From CAMLIZ01 sp040758375 (GTDB lineage: Bacteria; Pseudomonadota; Gammaproteobacteria; Burkholderiales; Burkholderiaceae_C): a stretch of 64,000 bases of DNA. Location: NCBI GenBank assembly GCA_040758375.1, contig JBFLWE010000016.1, forward strand, positions 1 to 64,000, in the 5' to 3' direction. The position numbers and the translations under genes were made by a program. Positions 6,269 to 14,411 of this stretch are shown piece after piece; position 1 is the first letter of the stretch, and the number at the start of each line of letters is the position of its first letter. The notes beneath the pieces are model-generated. The model ran no database searches. It was not told where the DNA came from and worked only from the letters and a program-made list of their open reading frames with translations.

Positions 6269-9172
6269 ATGCCGGCCGCACCGCTGCACGATCCCACCGC
6301 TTCGCCCCTGCCCGAGGCGCGCACCGAAGTGCGCAACACCACCTGCTACATGTGTGCCTGCCGCTGCGGCATCCGCGTGCACCTGCGCGACGGCGAAGTG
6401 CGCTACATCGAGGGCAACCCCGAGCACCCGCTGAACCAGGGCGTGATCTGCGCCAAGGGCTCCTCGGGGATCATGAAGCAGTACTCGCCCGCGCGGCTGA
6501 CGCAACCGCTTCTGCGCAAGCCCGGCAGCGAGCGCGGCGCCGGCGAATACGTGCCGATCGGCTGGGACGAGGCCTTCGCGATGTTGGAGGAGCGGCTGGC
6601 GAACATACGCGCCACCGATCCGAAGCGGTTCGCGCTGTTCACCGGGCGCGACCAGATGCAGGCGCTCACCGGGCTGTTCGCGCGCCAGTTCGGCACGCCC
6701 AACTATGCGGCGCACGGCGGCTTTTGCTCGGTGAACATGGCCGCCGGCATGATCTACACGATCGGCGGCTCGTTCTGGGAGTTCGGCGGCCCCGACCTCG
6801 ACCGCGCGAAGCTGTTCGTGATGATCGGCACCGCCGAGGACCACCACTCCAACCCGCTGAAGATCGCGATCTCGAAGTTCAAGCGCGCAGGCGGCCGGCT
6901 GGTGGCGATCAACCCGGTGCGCACCGGCTACGCCGCCATTGCCGACGAGTGGGTACCGATCAAGCCGGGCACCGACGGCGCGCTGCTGCTGGCGATCGTG
7001 CACGAGCTGATCGCGCTGGGCCTGTACGACCGCGCCTTCCTCGCGCGCTACACCAACGCGGGCCAGCTGGTGAACCTGGATGAGGCGAGCAACGACTTCG
7101 GGCTGATGCTGCGCAACCCCGAGGGCGACCCCGTGAACCCGCTGCGCCCGGCCAACTTCTACTGGTGGGACCGCATCACGCAAAAGCCCGTGGCCGACCA
7201 CGCGCAAGGCGCCGACCCGGCGCTGCTGGGCCGCTTCACGATGCCCGACGGCACGCCGGTGGCCACCGCGTTCCAGCTGCTGGCCGACCGGGTAAAGGAC
7301 TACACGCCCGAGTGGGCGGCCGAGATCACCGGCATTCCCGCGGCCACCATCCGCCGCCTGGCGCACGAGATGGGCATCACCGCGCGCGACCAGACCATCG
7401 AGCTGCCGATCGCGTGGACCGACTGCTGGGGCCAGCACCACAACACCGTCACCGGCAACCCGGTGGCGTTTCATGCGATGCGCGGGCTGGCCGCACACTC
7501 CAACGGCTTCCACACCATCCGTGCGCTGGCGATCCTGATGTCGCTGCTGGGCACGATCGACCGGCCCGGCGGCTTCCGCCACAAGGCGCCTTACCCGCGC
7601 GCCGTGCCGCCCAACGCGCGCCCGCCCAAGGGCCCCGAGGCGGTGAAGCCCGGCACGCCGCTGGCCGGTGCGCCGCTGGGCTGGCCCGAAGGGCCCGACG
7701 ACCTGTTCGTCGATGCGCAAGGCGAGCCAGTGCGCATCGACAAGGGCTTCTCGTGGGAGCACCCGCTGTCGGCCCACGGGCTGATGCACAACGTGATCAC
7801 CAATGCCTGGCGCGGCGATCCGTACCCCATCGACACGCTGCTGCTGTTCATGGCCAACATGGCTTGGAACTCGACGATGAACACGTCGCAAGTGCGGCGC
7901 ATGCTCACCGACAAGCGCGAGGACGGCGAATACAGGATCCCCTTCCTCGTGGTGTGCGACGCCTTCCAGTCGGAGACCACTGCCTTCGCCGACCTGGTAT
8001 TGCCCGACACCACCTATCTCGAACGGCACGACTGCATGTCCATGCTGGACCGGCCGATCTCGGAGTTCGACGGCCCGGTCGATTCGGTGCGCATCCCGGT
8101 GCTGGAGCCCACCGGCCAGTGCAAGCCCTTCCAGGAGGTGCTGGTCGAGTTGGCAAGCCGGCTGAAGCTGCCGGCCTTCACCCATACCGACGGCACGCGC
8201 AAGTTCCGCGACTACCCCGACTTCATCGTGCGCTACGAGACCGCGCCGGGCTCGGGGCTGGGCTTCCTGGCCGGCTGGCGCGGCAAGGGCGGCGAGAAGT
8301 CGATGCGCGGTGAGCCCAACCCCGAGCAGTGGGCGATGTACGAGAAGAACGATTGCGTGTTCCAGCACCACTTGCCGCGCGGCCTGCAGTACATGCGCAA
8401 CTGGAACCGCGACTACATGGCCTGGGCGCAGCAAGCGGGCCTGCGGCGCGATGCCGACCCGATCGTGATCCACCTGTATTCCGAGTTCCTGCAGCGCTTT
8501 CGCCTGGCCGCGCAGGGCAAGCACCCCGGCAAGCAGCCGCCCGACCGGCTGCGCGAGCGCGTGGCGGCCTATTTCGACCCGCTGCCCTTCTACTACGCGC
8601 CGCTGGAGTCGCAGGTGAGCGACCTGGCGCGCTACCCGCTGCATGCGGTGACGCAGCGGCCGATGGCGATGTACCACTCGTGGGACTCGCAGAACGCCTG
8701 GCTGCGCCAGATCCACACCCACAACCACCTCTACGTGAACCCGCAGGTCGCGCGCGCGGCCGGCATCGCCGACGGCGGCTGGATGTGGGTGGAGTCGCGC
8801 TGGGGCCGCGTGCGCTGCCTGTGCCGCTATTCCGAGGCGGTGGAGCCCGGCACCGTGTGGACCTGGAACGCGATCGGCAAGGCCGCCGGCGCGTGGAACC
8901 TGTCACCCGACGCCAACGAATCGCAGCGCGGCTTTCTGCTCAACCACCTGATCAGCGAGGAGCTGCCGGTCGGCGACGCCCGCATCTCCAACTCCGACCC
9001 GGTCACCGGCCAGGCCGCCTGGTACGACGTGCGCGTGCGCATCGCGCCGGCAGCGCCCGAGGAGCCGGCGCAGACCTCGCCGCAGTTCGAGCCGATGCGA
9101 CCGGTGCCGGGCATGGGCGAAGCGCCGCTGCGCCGTGCGTGGCGCGCGGGCTTCATGAAAAGGAAGGCTTGA
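6269..9172 (+). CDS. soeA: SoeA, molybdopterin catalytic subunit of cytoplasmic sulfite dehydrogenase
   Basis: 967-aa member of the DMSO-reductase (CISM) family; SoeABC oxidises sulfite to sulfate and passes electrons to quinone. The N-terminal [4Fe-4S] ligands are Cys26, Cys29, Cys33 and Cys61 (CYMC, CRC, ICAKG). The likely molybdenum ligand is Cys153 in GGFCSVNMAAG. There is no Tat signal peptide, as expected for the cytoplasm-facing Soe enzyme and unlike periplasmic Psr/Phs enzymes. The length matches known SoeA (about 970 aa), and the order A-B-C with small B and membrane C subunits is the same. Tetrathionate, polysulfide or thiosulfate reductases of the same family are the main alternatives; the dsr genes and the TauE-type exporter nearby favour Soe. 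soeB starts 2 nt after the stop. Confidence 0.88.
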   Translation: MPAAPLHDPTASPLPEARTEVRNTTCYMCACRCGIRVHLRDGEVRYIEGNPEHPLNQGVICAKGSSGIMKQYSPARLTQPLLRKPGSERGAGEYVPIGWDEAFAMLEERLANIRATDPKRFALFTGRDQMQALTGLFARQFGTPNYAAHGGFCSVNMAAGMIYTIGGSFWEFGGPDLDRAKLFVMIGTAEDHHSNPLKIAISKFKRAGGRLVAINPVRTGYAAIADEWVPIKPGTDGALLLAIVHELIALGLYDRAFLARYTNAGQLVNLDEASNDFGLMLRNPEGDPVNPLRPANFYWWDRITQKPVADHAQGADPALLGRFTMPDGTPVATAFQLLADRVKDYTPEWAAEITGIPAATIRRLAHEMGITARDQTIELPIAWTDCWGQHHNTVTGNPVAFHAMRGLAAHSNGFHTIRALAILMSLLGTIDRPGGFRHKAPYPRAVPPNARPPKGPEAVKPGTPLAGAPLGWPEGPDDLFVDAQGEPVRIDKGFSWEHPLSAHGLMHNVITNAWRGDPYPIDTLLLFMANMAWNSTMNTSQVRRMLTDKREDGEYRIPFLVVCDAFQSETTAFADLVLPDTTYLERHDCMSMLDRPISEFDGPVDSVRIPVLEPTGQCKPFQEVLVELASRLKLPAFTHTDGTRKFRDYPDFIVRYETAPGSGLGFLAGWRGKGGEKSMRGEPNPEQWAMYEKNDCVFQHHLPRGLQYMRNWNRDYMAWAQQAGLRRDADPIVIHLYSEFLQRFRLAAQGKHPGKQPPDRLRERVAAYFDPLPFYYAPLESQVSDLARYPLHAVTQRPMAMYHSWDSQNAWLRQIHTHNHLYVNPQVARAAGIADGGWMWVESRWGRVRCLCRYSEAVEPGTVWTWNAIGKAAGAWNLSPDANESQRGFLLNHLISEELPVGDARISNSDPVTGQAAWYDVRVRIAPAAPEEPAQTSPQFEPMRPVPGMGEAPLRRAWRAGFMKRKA

Positions 9173-9174
9173 CG

Positions 9175-9903
9175 ATGACGCAGTTGGCCCTCGTCATCGA
9201 CCTCAACGTCTGCGTGGGCTGCCATGCCTGCGTCACCAGCTGCAAGCAGTGGAACACCTCGGGCGCGGCCGGCCCGCTGGCCGACGAGCGGCCCTATGGC
9301 CCCGACCCCAGCGGCACTTTCTTCAACCGCGTGCAGACCTTCGAGGTGGGCGAGTTCCCCTTCACGCAGACCGTGCACTTCCCCAAGAGCTGCCTGCACT
9401 GCGAAGAGCCGCCCTGCGTGCCGGTGTGCCCCACCGGCGCCAGCTACAAGCGCGCCGAAGACGGCATCGTGCTGGTCGATTACGACAAGTGCATCGGCTG
9501 CGGCTACTGCGCCTGGGCCTGCCCCTACGGCGCGCGCGAGCTCGATCCCACGCGCAAGGTGATGACCAAGTGCACGCTGTGCGTGGATCGTGTCACCGAC
9601 ACCAAGCTGCCCGAGGCCGAGCGCAAGCCCGCCTGCGTGCTGGCCTGCCCCGCTGGGGCACGCCTGTTCGGCGACATCCACGACCCGCAGTCGAACGTGT
9701 CCACCGCGATCCGCGAGCAAGCGGGCTACGCGCTGATGCCCGAGTGGGGCACGCAGCCTTCCAACCACTACCTGCCGCGCCGCAAGACCGAGATGCCGGT
9801 GCGGCGCGACCAGCTCGTGCGCGAGGCGAATCCATTGCGCATCGATGGCCGCGAGCCGGAGATCGGCACCGGCTTGCCGCTGGATGCCGACTGGGAACAT
9901 TGA
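9175..9903 (+). CDS. soeB: SoeB, four-cluster ferredoxin-type electron-transfer subunit
   Basis: 242-aa DmsB/NrfC-type subunit. Cysteine motifs for four iron-sulfur clusters are visible: CVGCHACVTSC near the N-terminus, CLHCEEPPCVPVC, CIGCGYCAWAC, and CTLC paired with a later CVLAC. It should carry electrons from the SoeA molybdenum site to the SoeC quinone site. The start is the ATG at 9175, two nucleotides after soeA. An unusual C-terminal extension of about 60 residues follows the last cluster motif. Length and position match SoeB. Confidence 0.9.
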   Translation: MTQLALVIDLNVCVGCHACVTSCKQWNTSGAAGPLADERPYGPDPSGTFFNRVQTFEVGEFPFTQTVHFPKSCLHCEEPPCVPVCPTGASYKRAEDGIVLVDYDKCIGCGYCAWACPYGARELDPTRKVMTKCTLCVDRVTDTKLPEAERKPACVLACPAGARLFGDIHDPQSNVSTAIREQAGYALMPEWGTQPSNHYLPRRKTEMPVRRDQLVREANPLRIDGREPEIGTGLPLDADWEH

Positions 9904-9914
9904 CGCCACGACCC

Positions 9915-10850
9915 ATGCGCCCCGCGTTCTCCGTCATCTTCCTCACCACGCTCATCGGCGCCGGCCAGGGCCTGTACCTGATGTGCTTCGCCGCGCAGTT
10001 GGCGGGCGTGAACGGCGAGGCCACGCAAGGCTTCCTGCTCGCCGGCGCGGGGCTGTCGCTGCTGCTCACCGGGCTGGGGCTGGTGGCCTCGTTCTTCCAC
10101 CTGGGCCACCCCGAGCGCGCCTGGCGCGCGGCGGCGATGTGGCGCACCTCCTGGCTCTCGCGCGAGGTGATCGTGCTGCCGCTGTTCATGGCCGGCGTGT
10201 TCGCCTGGGGGCTGGCGCAGGCGCTGGGCTTGGCCCCCCTCCTGGTGCTGGCGCTGGGCACGCTCAGCGCGCTGGCCTGCATGGCGCTGTTCGTTTGCAC
10301 CGCGATGATCTATGCCTCGCTGCGCTTCCTGCAGGAGTGGGCCACGCCGCTCACGCTGCTGAACTACGCGCTGCTGGGCACGGCCTCGGGCGCCACGCTG
10401 GCCACCGCGCTGGCTGCGGCGCTAGCCCCCACGTTCGTCCCCGCGTACGGCCTCGCGGCGCTCGCGCTCACCGCTTTGGGCCTGCTCGCGCGCGGCGCCT
10501 CGCTGGTGCGCAACGCGCGCCTGAAGCCGCGCTCCACGCTGCAAAGCGCGATCGGCATCCGCCATCCGCGCATCGTGCAGCGCTCGCAAGGCTTCATGGG
10601 CGGCTCGTTCAACACGCGCGAGTTCTTCCACGGCCGCAGCCTGCAGCTGCTGCGCAGCGTGAAGTGGGGCTTCCTGCTGCTGGGCTTCGCGCTGCCGATG
10701 GCGCTGCTGGCCGCGGGCCTGTCGTCGCCCTCGCTGCCGTGGTTCGCGGCGGCCTTCGCGCTGCAGTACCTCGGCCTGCTGGCGGAGCGTTGGTTCTTCT
10801 TTGCGCAAGCCAACCACCCGCAGAACCTGTACTACCAAACGGTGTCGTGA
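9915..10850 (+). CDS. soeC: SoeC, DmsC-type membrane anchor and quinone-reducing subunit
   Basis: 311-aa polytopic membrane protein with about eight hydrophobic helices; it begins MRPAFSVIFLTTLIGAGQG, typical of DmsC-type anchors. Conserved DmsC-like features include SFFHLGHPERAWRA after helix 2 and HGRSLQLLRSVKWGF in the second half. It would bind SoeAB on the cytoplasmic side and deliver electrons to ubiquinone. It lies 11 nt after soeB, and its TGA overlaps the start of the next gene (TGATG), so translation is coupled with the exporter gene. Confidence 0.88.
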   Translation: MRPAFSVIFLTTLIGAGQGLYLMCFAAQLAGVNGEATQGFLLAGAGLSLLLTGLGLVASFFHLGHPERAWRAAAMWRTSWLSREVIVLPLFMAGVFAWGLAQALGLAPLLVLALGTLSALACMALFVCTAMIYASLRFLQEWATPLTLLNYALLGTASGATLATALAAALAPTFVPAYGLAALALTALGLLARGASLVRNARLKPRSTLQSAIGIRHPRIVQRSQGFMGGSFNTREFFHGRSLQLLRSVKWGFLLLGFALPMALLAAGLSSPSLPWFAAAFALQYLGLLAERWFFFAQANHPQNLYYQTVS

Positions 10851-11767
10851 TGCGCGTGCTGTCCTTGCTGCTGCTGGCATTGCCCGCCACGGCGTTCGCC
10901 GCCGCGCCGCAGGCTGCCGTCACCGCCTGGTGGGTGTGGCCGCTGGCGCTGTTCGCGGTGTGCTTCTTGATGGGCATCGTGGCGGTGCCCGCCGGCATCG
11001 GCGGGGGCACGCTGTTCGTGCCCATCGTCGGCGGCTTCTTCCCGTTTCACCTCGACTTCGTGCGCGGCGCCGGCCTGCTGGTGGCGCTGGCCAGCGCATT
11101 GGCGGCCACGCCCATGCTGCTGCGCAGCGGCCTGGCCAGCCTGCGGCTGGCGCTGCCGATGGCGCTGCTGGCCTCGGCCAGCTCGATCGCCGGCGCGCTG
11201 ATCGGGCTGGCGCTGCCGGCCGCGGCGGTGCAGACCGCACTGGGCGTGATCGTGCTGGGCATCGTGGCGGTGATGCTGGGCGCGGGCCGCTCGGAGTTTC
11301 CGCTCGTGCGCGCACCCGATGCACTGGGCAGCGCGCTGGCGCTGCACGGCGTGTTCGTCGACGGCGCCAGCGGCCGCCGCGTGGCCTGGCAGGTGCACCG
11401 CAGCGGCATGGGGCTGGCCGCGTTCCTGCTCATCGGCGTGATGGCCGGCATGTTCGGCATCGGCGCGGGCTGGGCCAACGTGCCGGCGCTCAACCTGCTG
11501 ATGGGCGCGCCGCTGAAGCTGTCGGCCGGCACTTCCGGGCTGGTGCTGTCGCTGGTGGACTCGTCGGCAGCGTGGGTGTACGTGAACCAGGGCGCGGTGC
11601 TGCCGATGATCGCCGTGCCCTCGGTGGTGGGCATGATGCTGGGCGCCAAGATCGGCGCGCGCCTGCTGCACGTGCTCGACGGCGCGGTGGTGCGCCGGCT
11701 GGTGATCGGCGTGCTGCTGTTCGCAGGACTGCGCGCACTGCTCAAGGGCACAGGGGTATGGCAATGA
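10850..11767 (+). CDS. TauE/SafE-family sulfite/sulfonate exporter
   Basis: 305-aa membrane protein with about eight helices after a signal-like first segment. It shows the two TauE-type internal repeats: GIGGGTLFVPIVGG in the first half and GIGAGWANVPALNLLMG in the second. TauE/SafE proteins are linked to export of sulfite or related organosulfur anions. Translational coupling to soeC supports sulfite as substrate: export would relieve cytosolic sulfite when SoeABC is limiting. The stop overlaps the next start (ATGA at 11764-11767). Substrate and direction are inferred from family and context. Confidence 0.85.
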   Translation: MRVLSLLLLALPATAFAAAPQAAVTAWWVWPLALFAVCFLMGIVAVPAGIGGGTLFVPIVGGFFPFHLDFVRGAGLLVALASALAATPMLLRSGLASLRLALPMALLASASSIAGALIGLALPAAAVQTALGVIVLGIVAVMLGAGRSEFPLVRAPDALGSALALHGVFVDGASGRRVAWQVHRSGMGLAAFLLIGVMAGMFGIGAGWANVPALNLLMGAPLKLSAGTSGLVLSLVDSSAAWVYVNQGAVLPMIAVPSVVGMMLGAKIGARLLHVLDGAVVRRLVIGVLLFAGLRALLKGTGVWQ

Positions 11768-12261
11768 GACAGCGCATCCCTCGCCAGCCCTCTGCGCCGC
11801 GTCCAGCGGCCGCAGCCCAGGTCATGCGCGGATCCGGCTCCGCCGGTCCGCAGCAAGGGGCCCCTCAACCCCGCGAGCAGTTGCGCTACGCGCGCTGGGT
11901 GGAAAGCGGCACCCGCATCGGGCTGCTGGCGCTGGTGCTGCTGTTCTTCGCCTATGCGCTGGGTTTCACCGAACCGCTGGTGCCGCACCACCGCCTGGCC
12001 GAGTTGTGGCGCCTGCCGGTGGCCGAGTTCCGCGCCGCCACCGGCCTGCCCACCGGCTGGGGCTGGCTGGTGCATGCGCGCCGCGGCGACGTCGCCAACC
12101 TGCTGGGCGTGGCGCTGCTGGCCGGCTGCTCGGTGGGCGCGCTGCTGGCGCTGCTGCCGCTGTACGCACGTCGCCGCGAGCGCTTGTACGCGGCGCTGTG
12201 CGCGGCCGAGGCGGCGGTGATCCTGCTCGCGGCCTCGGGCGTGCTGAGCGCCGGGCACTGA
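11764..12261 (+). CDS. Small membrane protein, DUF1634-like companion of the TauE exporter
   Basis: 165 aa. Residues 1-48 are low-complexity (Pro/Ala/Gln), and part of them is encoded by a dispersed palindromic repeat (11828-11864). Three hydrophobic helices follow, and an RRERLY turn separates the last two. The topology resembles DUF1634 proteins, which often follow TauE/SafE genes, but I cannot confirm homology by eye. The ATG at 11764 has AGGGG 7 nt upstream and overlaps the tauE-like stop; the ATG at 11758 is poorly spaced. The N-terminal tail may be untranslated if a later start (ATG 11824 or TTG 11881) is used. Function unknown; possibly a subunit of the exporter. Confidence 0.7.
   Translation: MRQRIPRQPSAPRPAAAAQVMRGSGSAGPQQGAPQPREQLRYARWVESGTRIGLLALVLLFFAYALGFTEPLVPHHRLAELWRLPVAEFRAATGLPTGWGWLVHARRGDVANLLGVALLAGCSVGALLALLPLYARRRERLYAALCAAEAAVILLAASGVLSAGH
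11828..11864. repeat. Dispersed GC-rich repeat (copy A) within a coding N-terminus
   Basis: Begins GCGGATCCGGCTC and runs into GCCGGTCCGC and AGGGGCCCCT. It shares about 21 of its first 23 bases with the sequence at 18437-18459 on the same strand. Here it lies inside the predicted N-terminal tail of the small membrane protein, where it encodes a Gly/Ser/Pro/Gln-rich stretch. Confidence 0.6.
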
Positions 12262-12286
12262 CGCACTGCTTCCTCACCGCCATGCC

Positions 12287-12919
12287 ATGAGCGACGCCCT
12301 CGCCTATCTCGCCAAAGCCCGGCCCGATGCGCTGGGCCACTACTTCCAGTTCCTCAAGCAGTGCGGCCGGCACCTCGACCCGAAGACGCGCAACCTGATC
12401 TCGGTGATCACCAAGGTGCATGCGCAGACCGAGCGCGGACTGCAGCAGTACCTGCGGCGCGCGCTGCGCGAAGGCTGCACGCCGATGGAAGTGATCGACG
12501 CGCTGCTGATGGCGTTTCCGGCGCTGGGCCTGGCCAAGATCGTGTGGGCCACCGATGTGATCCTGGCGATGGACCTGCCCGGCTTCCGCCTGGAGGCGCT
12601 GCAGGGCGACGCGACGTGGCACGACCTGGTCGCGCTGGACGAGGTGCCGCCCGGCGGCACGCAACGCGTCGAATGCGACGGCCGCGCCGTCTTCGTGCAC
12701 CGCGGCGAAGGCAGCGAGGGCCTGCGCGTGTACGACAGCCGCTGCCCGCACCAGGGCACCGACATCCCCCACCTCGCGCTGCAGGGCTGCACCCTCACCT
12801 GCCCGAAGCACGAGTGGGCCTTCGACCTGCGCAGCGGCGAATGCATCCGCAAGGGCAGCACGCCGCTCACGCAGTGGGAATGCAAGGTCGAAGACGGCCG
12901 CGTTCTCGCCCGATGGTGA
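12287..12919 (+). CDS. Fusion of a carboxymuconolactone-decarboxylase-like domain and a Rieske [2Fe-2S] domain
   Basis: 210 aa. Residues 1-100 look like the AhpD/CMD all-helical domain (ALREGCTPMEVIDALLMAFP), but the catalytic CxxC and His of AhpD are replaced (Thr48, Gly51 and Tyr55 in the aligned region), so peroxidase activity is unlikely. Residues 110-210 are a Rieske ferredoxin domain with ligands Cys153/His155 (CPHQG) and Cys172/His175 (CPKHEWAFD). There is no signal peptide, so it should be cytoplasmic. It lies 25 nt after the previous gene and reads in the soe direction. A role as a redox partner or sensor in sulfite/sulfur oxidation is speculation; I know of no characterised protein with this architecture. 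Confidence 0.8.
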   Translation: MSDALAYLAKARPDALGHYFQFLKQCGRHLDPKTRNLISVITKVHAQTERGLQQYLRRALREGCTPMEVIDALLMAFPALGLAKIVWATDVILAMDLPGFRLEALQGDATWHDLVALDEVPPGGTQRVECDGRAVFVHRGEGSEGLRVYDSRCPHQGTDIPHLALQGCTLTCPKHEWAFDLRSGECIRKGSTPLTQWECKVEDGRVLARW

Positions 12920-12972
12920 CGCCGCTCACCCGATCACGACCACGACGACTACTACGACGACGGAGACAAGCG

Positions 12973-14277
12973 ATGCAACACGACGCCAAGCAACTGCTGT
13001 TCAGGCTCGCACCGGTGGCCGCGCTGTGCGCGCTGGCAGCGCCGGCCCAGGCCACCAACGGCTACTTCGCGCACGGCTATGGCATGACGGCCAAGGGCAT
13101 GGGCGGCGCCTCTGCGGCGCTGGCCGAAGACAGCTTCGGCGGCGCCAACAACCCCGCCAGCATGGCCTGGGTGGGCTCGCGCCTCGACCTGGGCCTGGAC
13201 GCCTTCATGCCCTACCGCGACGCCGAGCGCACGGGCGCCGGCTTCGCCACGCTCAACGGCAAGGTGGAAAGCGGACGCAATGCCTTTGCCGTGCCCGAGA
13301 TGGGCTATAGCCGGGCATGGAACGACACGCTGGCCGTGGGCCTCACGCTGTACGGCAACGGCGGCATGAACACCTCCTACCCGCAGGGCAGCTTCGACTG
13401 CGGCGGCGGGCCGGCCAACATGCTGTGCGGCAGCGGCGCGCTGGGCGTCGACATGATGCAGCTCATCGTCGCGCCCACCGTGGCCTACAAACTGAATGAG
13501 CGGCATTCGGTAGGCGCGTCGCTGCTGCTGGGCTATCAGCGCTTCAAGGCCGAGGGCCTGCAGGCCTTCGACAACGCGCCCGGCTTCCCGGCCTTCACCG
13601 GCGCACCCGGCAGCGTGACCAACCGCGGCTATGACAGCGCCACCGGCTTCGGGCTGCGCATCGGCTACCAGGGCCGCCTGAGCGACATCGTGACCGTCGG
13701 CGCCGCCTACTCGCCCGAGCTGAACATGAGCCGCTTCGACAAGTACAAGGGCTTGTTCGCGGGCCAGGGCGACTTCGACATTCCCGAAAACTACAGCATC
13801 GGCATCGCCTTCACGCCCACGCCGGCCTGGACCGTGGCGCTGGACTGGCAGCGCATCAACTACAGCAAGGTGGCCGCAGTGGGCAACCCCAGCACCGCGC
13901 AGGCGCCGCTGGGCGCCGACAACGGCCCGGGCTTCGGCTGGCGCGACATCGACGTGCTGAAGCTGGGCGTGGCCTGGAAGATGTCGGACGGACTCACGCT
14001 GCGCGCCGGCGTGAACCATGGCCGCAACCCCATCACCTCGCGGGATTCGACCTTCAACATCCTCGCGCCGGGCGTGATGACCACCCACTACACGCTGGGC
14101 TTCACGCTGGCGGCCGACAGGCACAACCTGGTCACCGGCGCGCTGATGGTCGCGCCGCGGCAGGAGGTGACCGGCCCTTCGCTGTTCAACGGGATCATGG
14201 GCGCGGGCGCGGCCGGCACCGAGACCGTCGGCATGCGGCAGGTCACGGTCGGCGTGTCCTGGTCACACCGGTTCTGA
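12973..14277 (+). CDS. OmpP1/FadL-family outer-membrane transporter
   Basis: 434-aa outer-membrane beta-barrel protein. A signal peptide ends near AAPAQA, so the mature N-terminus begins TNGYF, as in FadL homologues. The hatch-like segment GYGMTAKGMGGASAALAEDS with ANNPASMAW follows, and the protein ends in SWSHRF with a terminal Phe, the usual barrel signature. FadL relatives import hydrophobic compounds across the outer membrane. GGAG at 12962-12965 lies 7 nt before the ATG. It follows the CMD-Rieske gene by 53 nt and may belong to the same unit. Its substrate is unknown; the sulfur neighbourhood makes uptake of a hydrophobic sulfur compound thinkable but unproven. Confidence 0.88.
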   Translation: MQHDAKQLLFRLAPVAALCALAAPAQATNGYFAHGYGMTAKGMGGASAALAEDSFGGANNPASMAWVGSRLDLGLDAFMPYRDAERTGAGFATLNGKVESGRNAFAVPEMGYSRAWNDTLAVGLTLYGNGGMNTSYPQGSFDCGGGPANMLCGSGALGVDMMQLIVAPTVAYKLNERHSVGASLLLGYQRFKAEGLQAFDNAPGFPAFTGAPGSVTNRGYDSATGFGLRIGYQGRLSDIVTVGAAYSPELNMSRFDKYKGLFAGQGDFDIPENYSIGIAFTPTPAWTVALDWQRINYSKVAAVGNPSTAQAPLGADNGPGFGWRDIDVLKLGVAWKMSDGLTLRAGVNHGRNPITSRDSTFNILAPGVMTTHYTLGFTLAADRHNLVTGALMVAPRQEVTGPSLFNGIMGAGAAGTETVGMRQVTVGVSWSHRF

Positions 14278-14411
14278 GCGCGAGCCGGGCGCCGAGCCGA
14301 AGACGCAGGATCACGGGTCTCATCCCACGCAATGGGGATGCGCGGCGCCGCAGCCGCGCCTAAGCTGCATCGCATGGGGCGCCCGACCGGGCGTCTGCGA
14401 AGGAGGAGCCC

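Noticed and set aside
14321..14340. CATCCC...GGGATG hairpin after the FadL-type gene as a terminator
   Set aside because: Stem of only 6 bp, an 8-nt loop and no U-tract.
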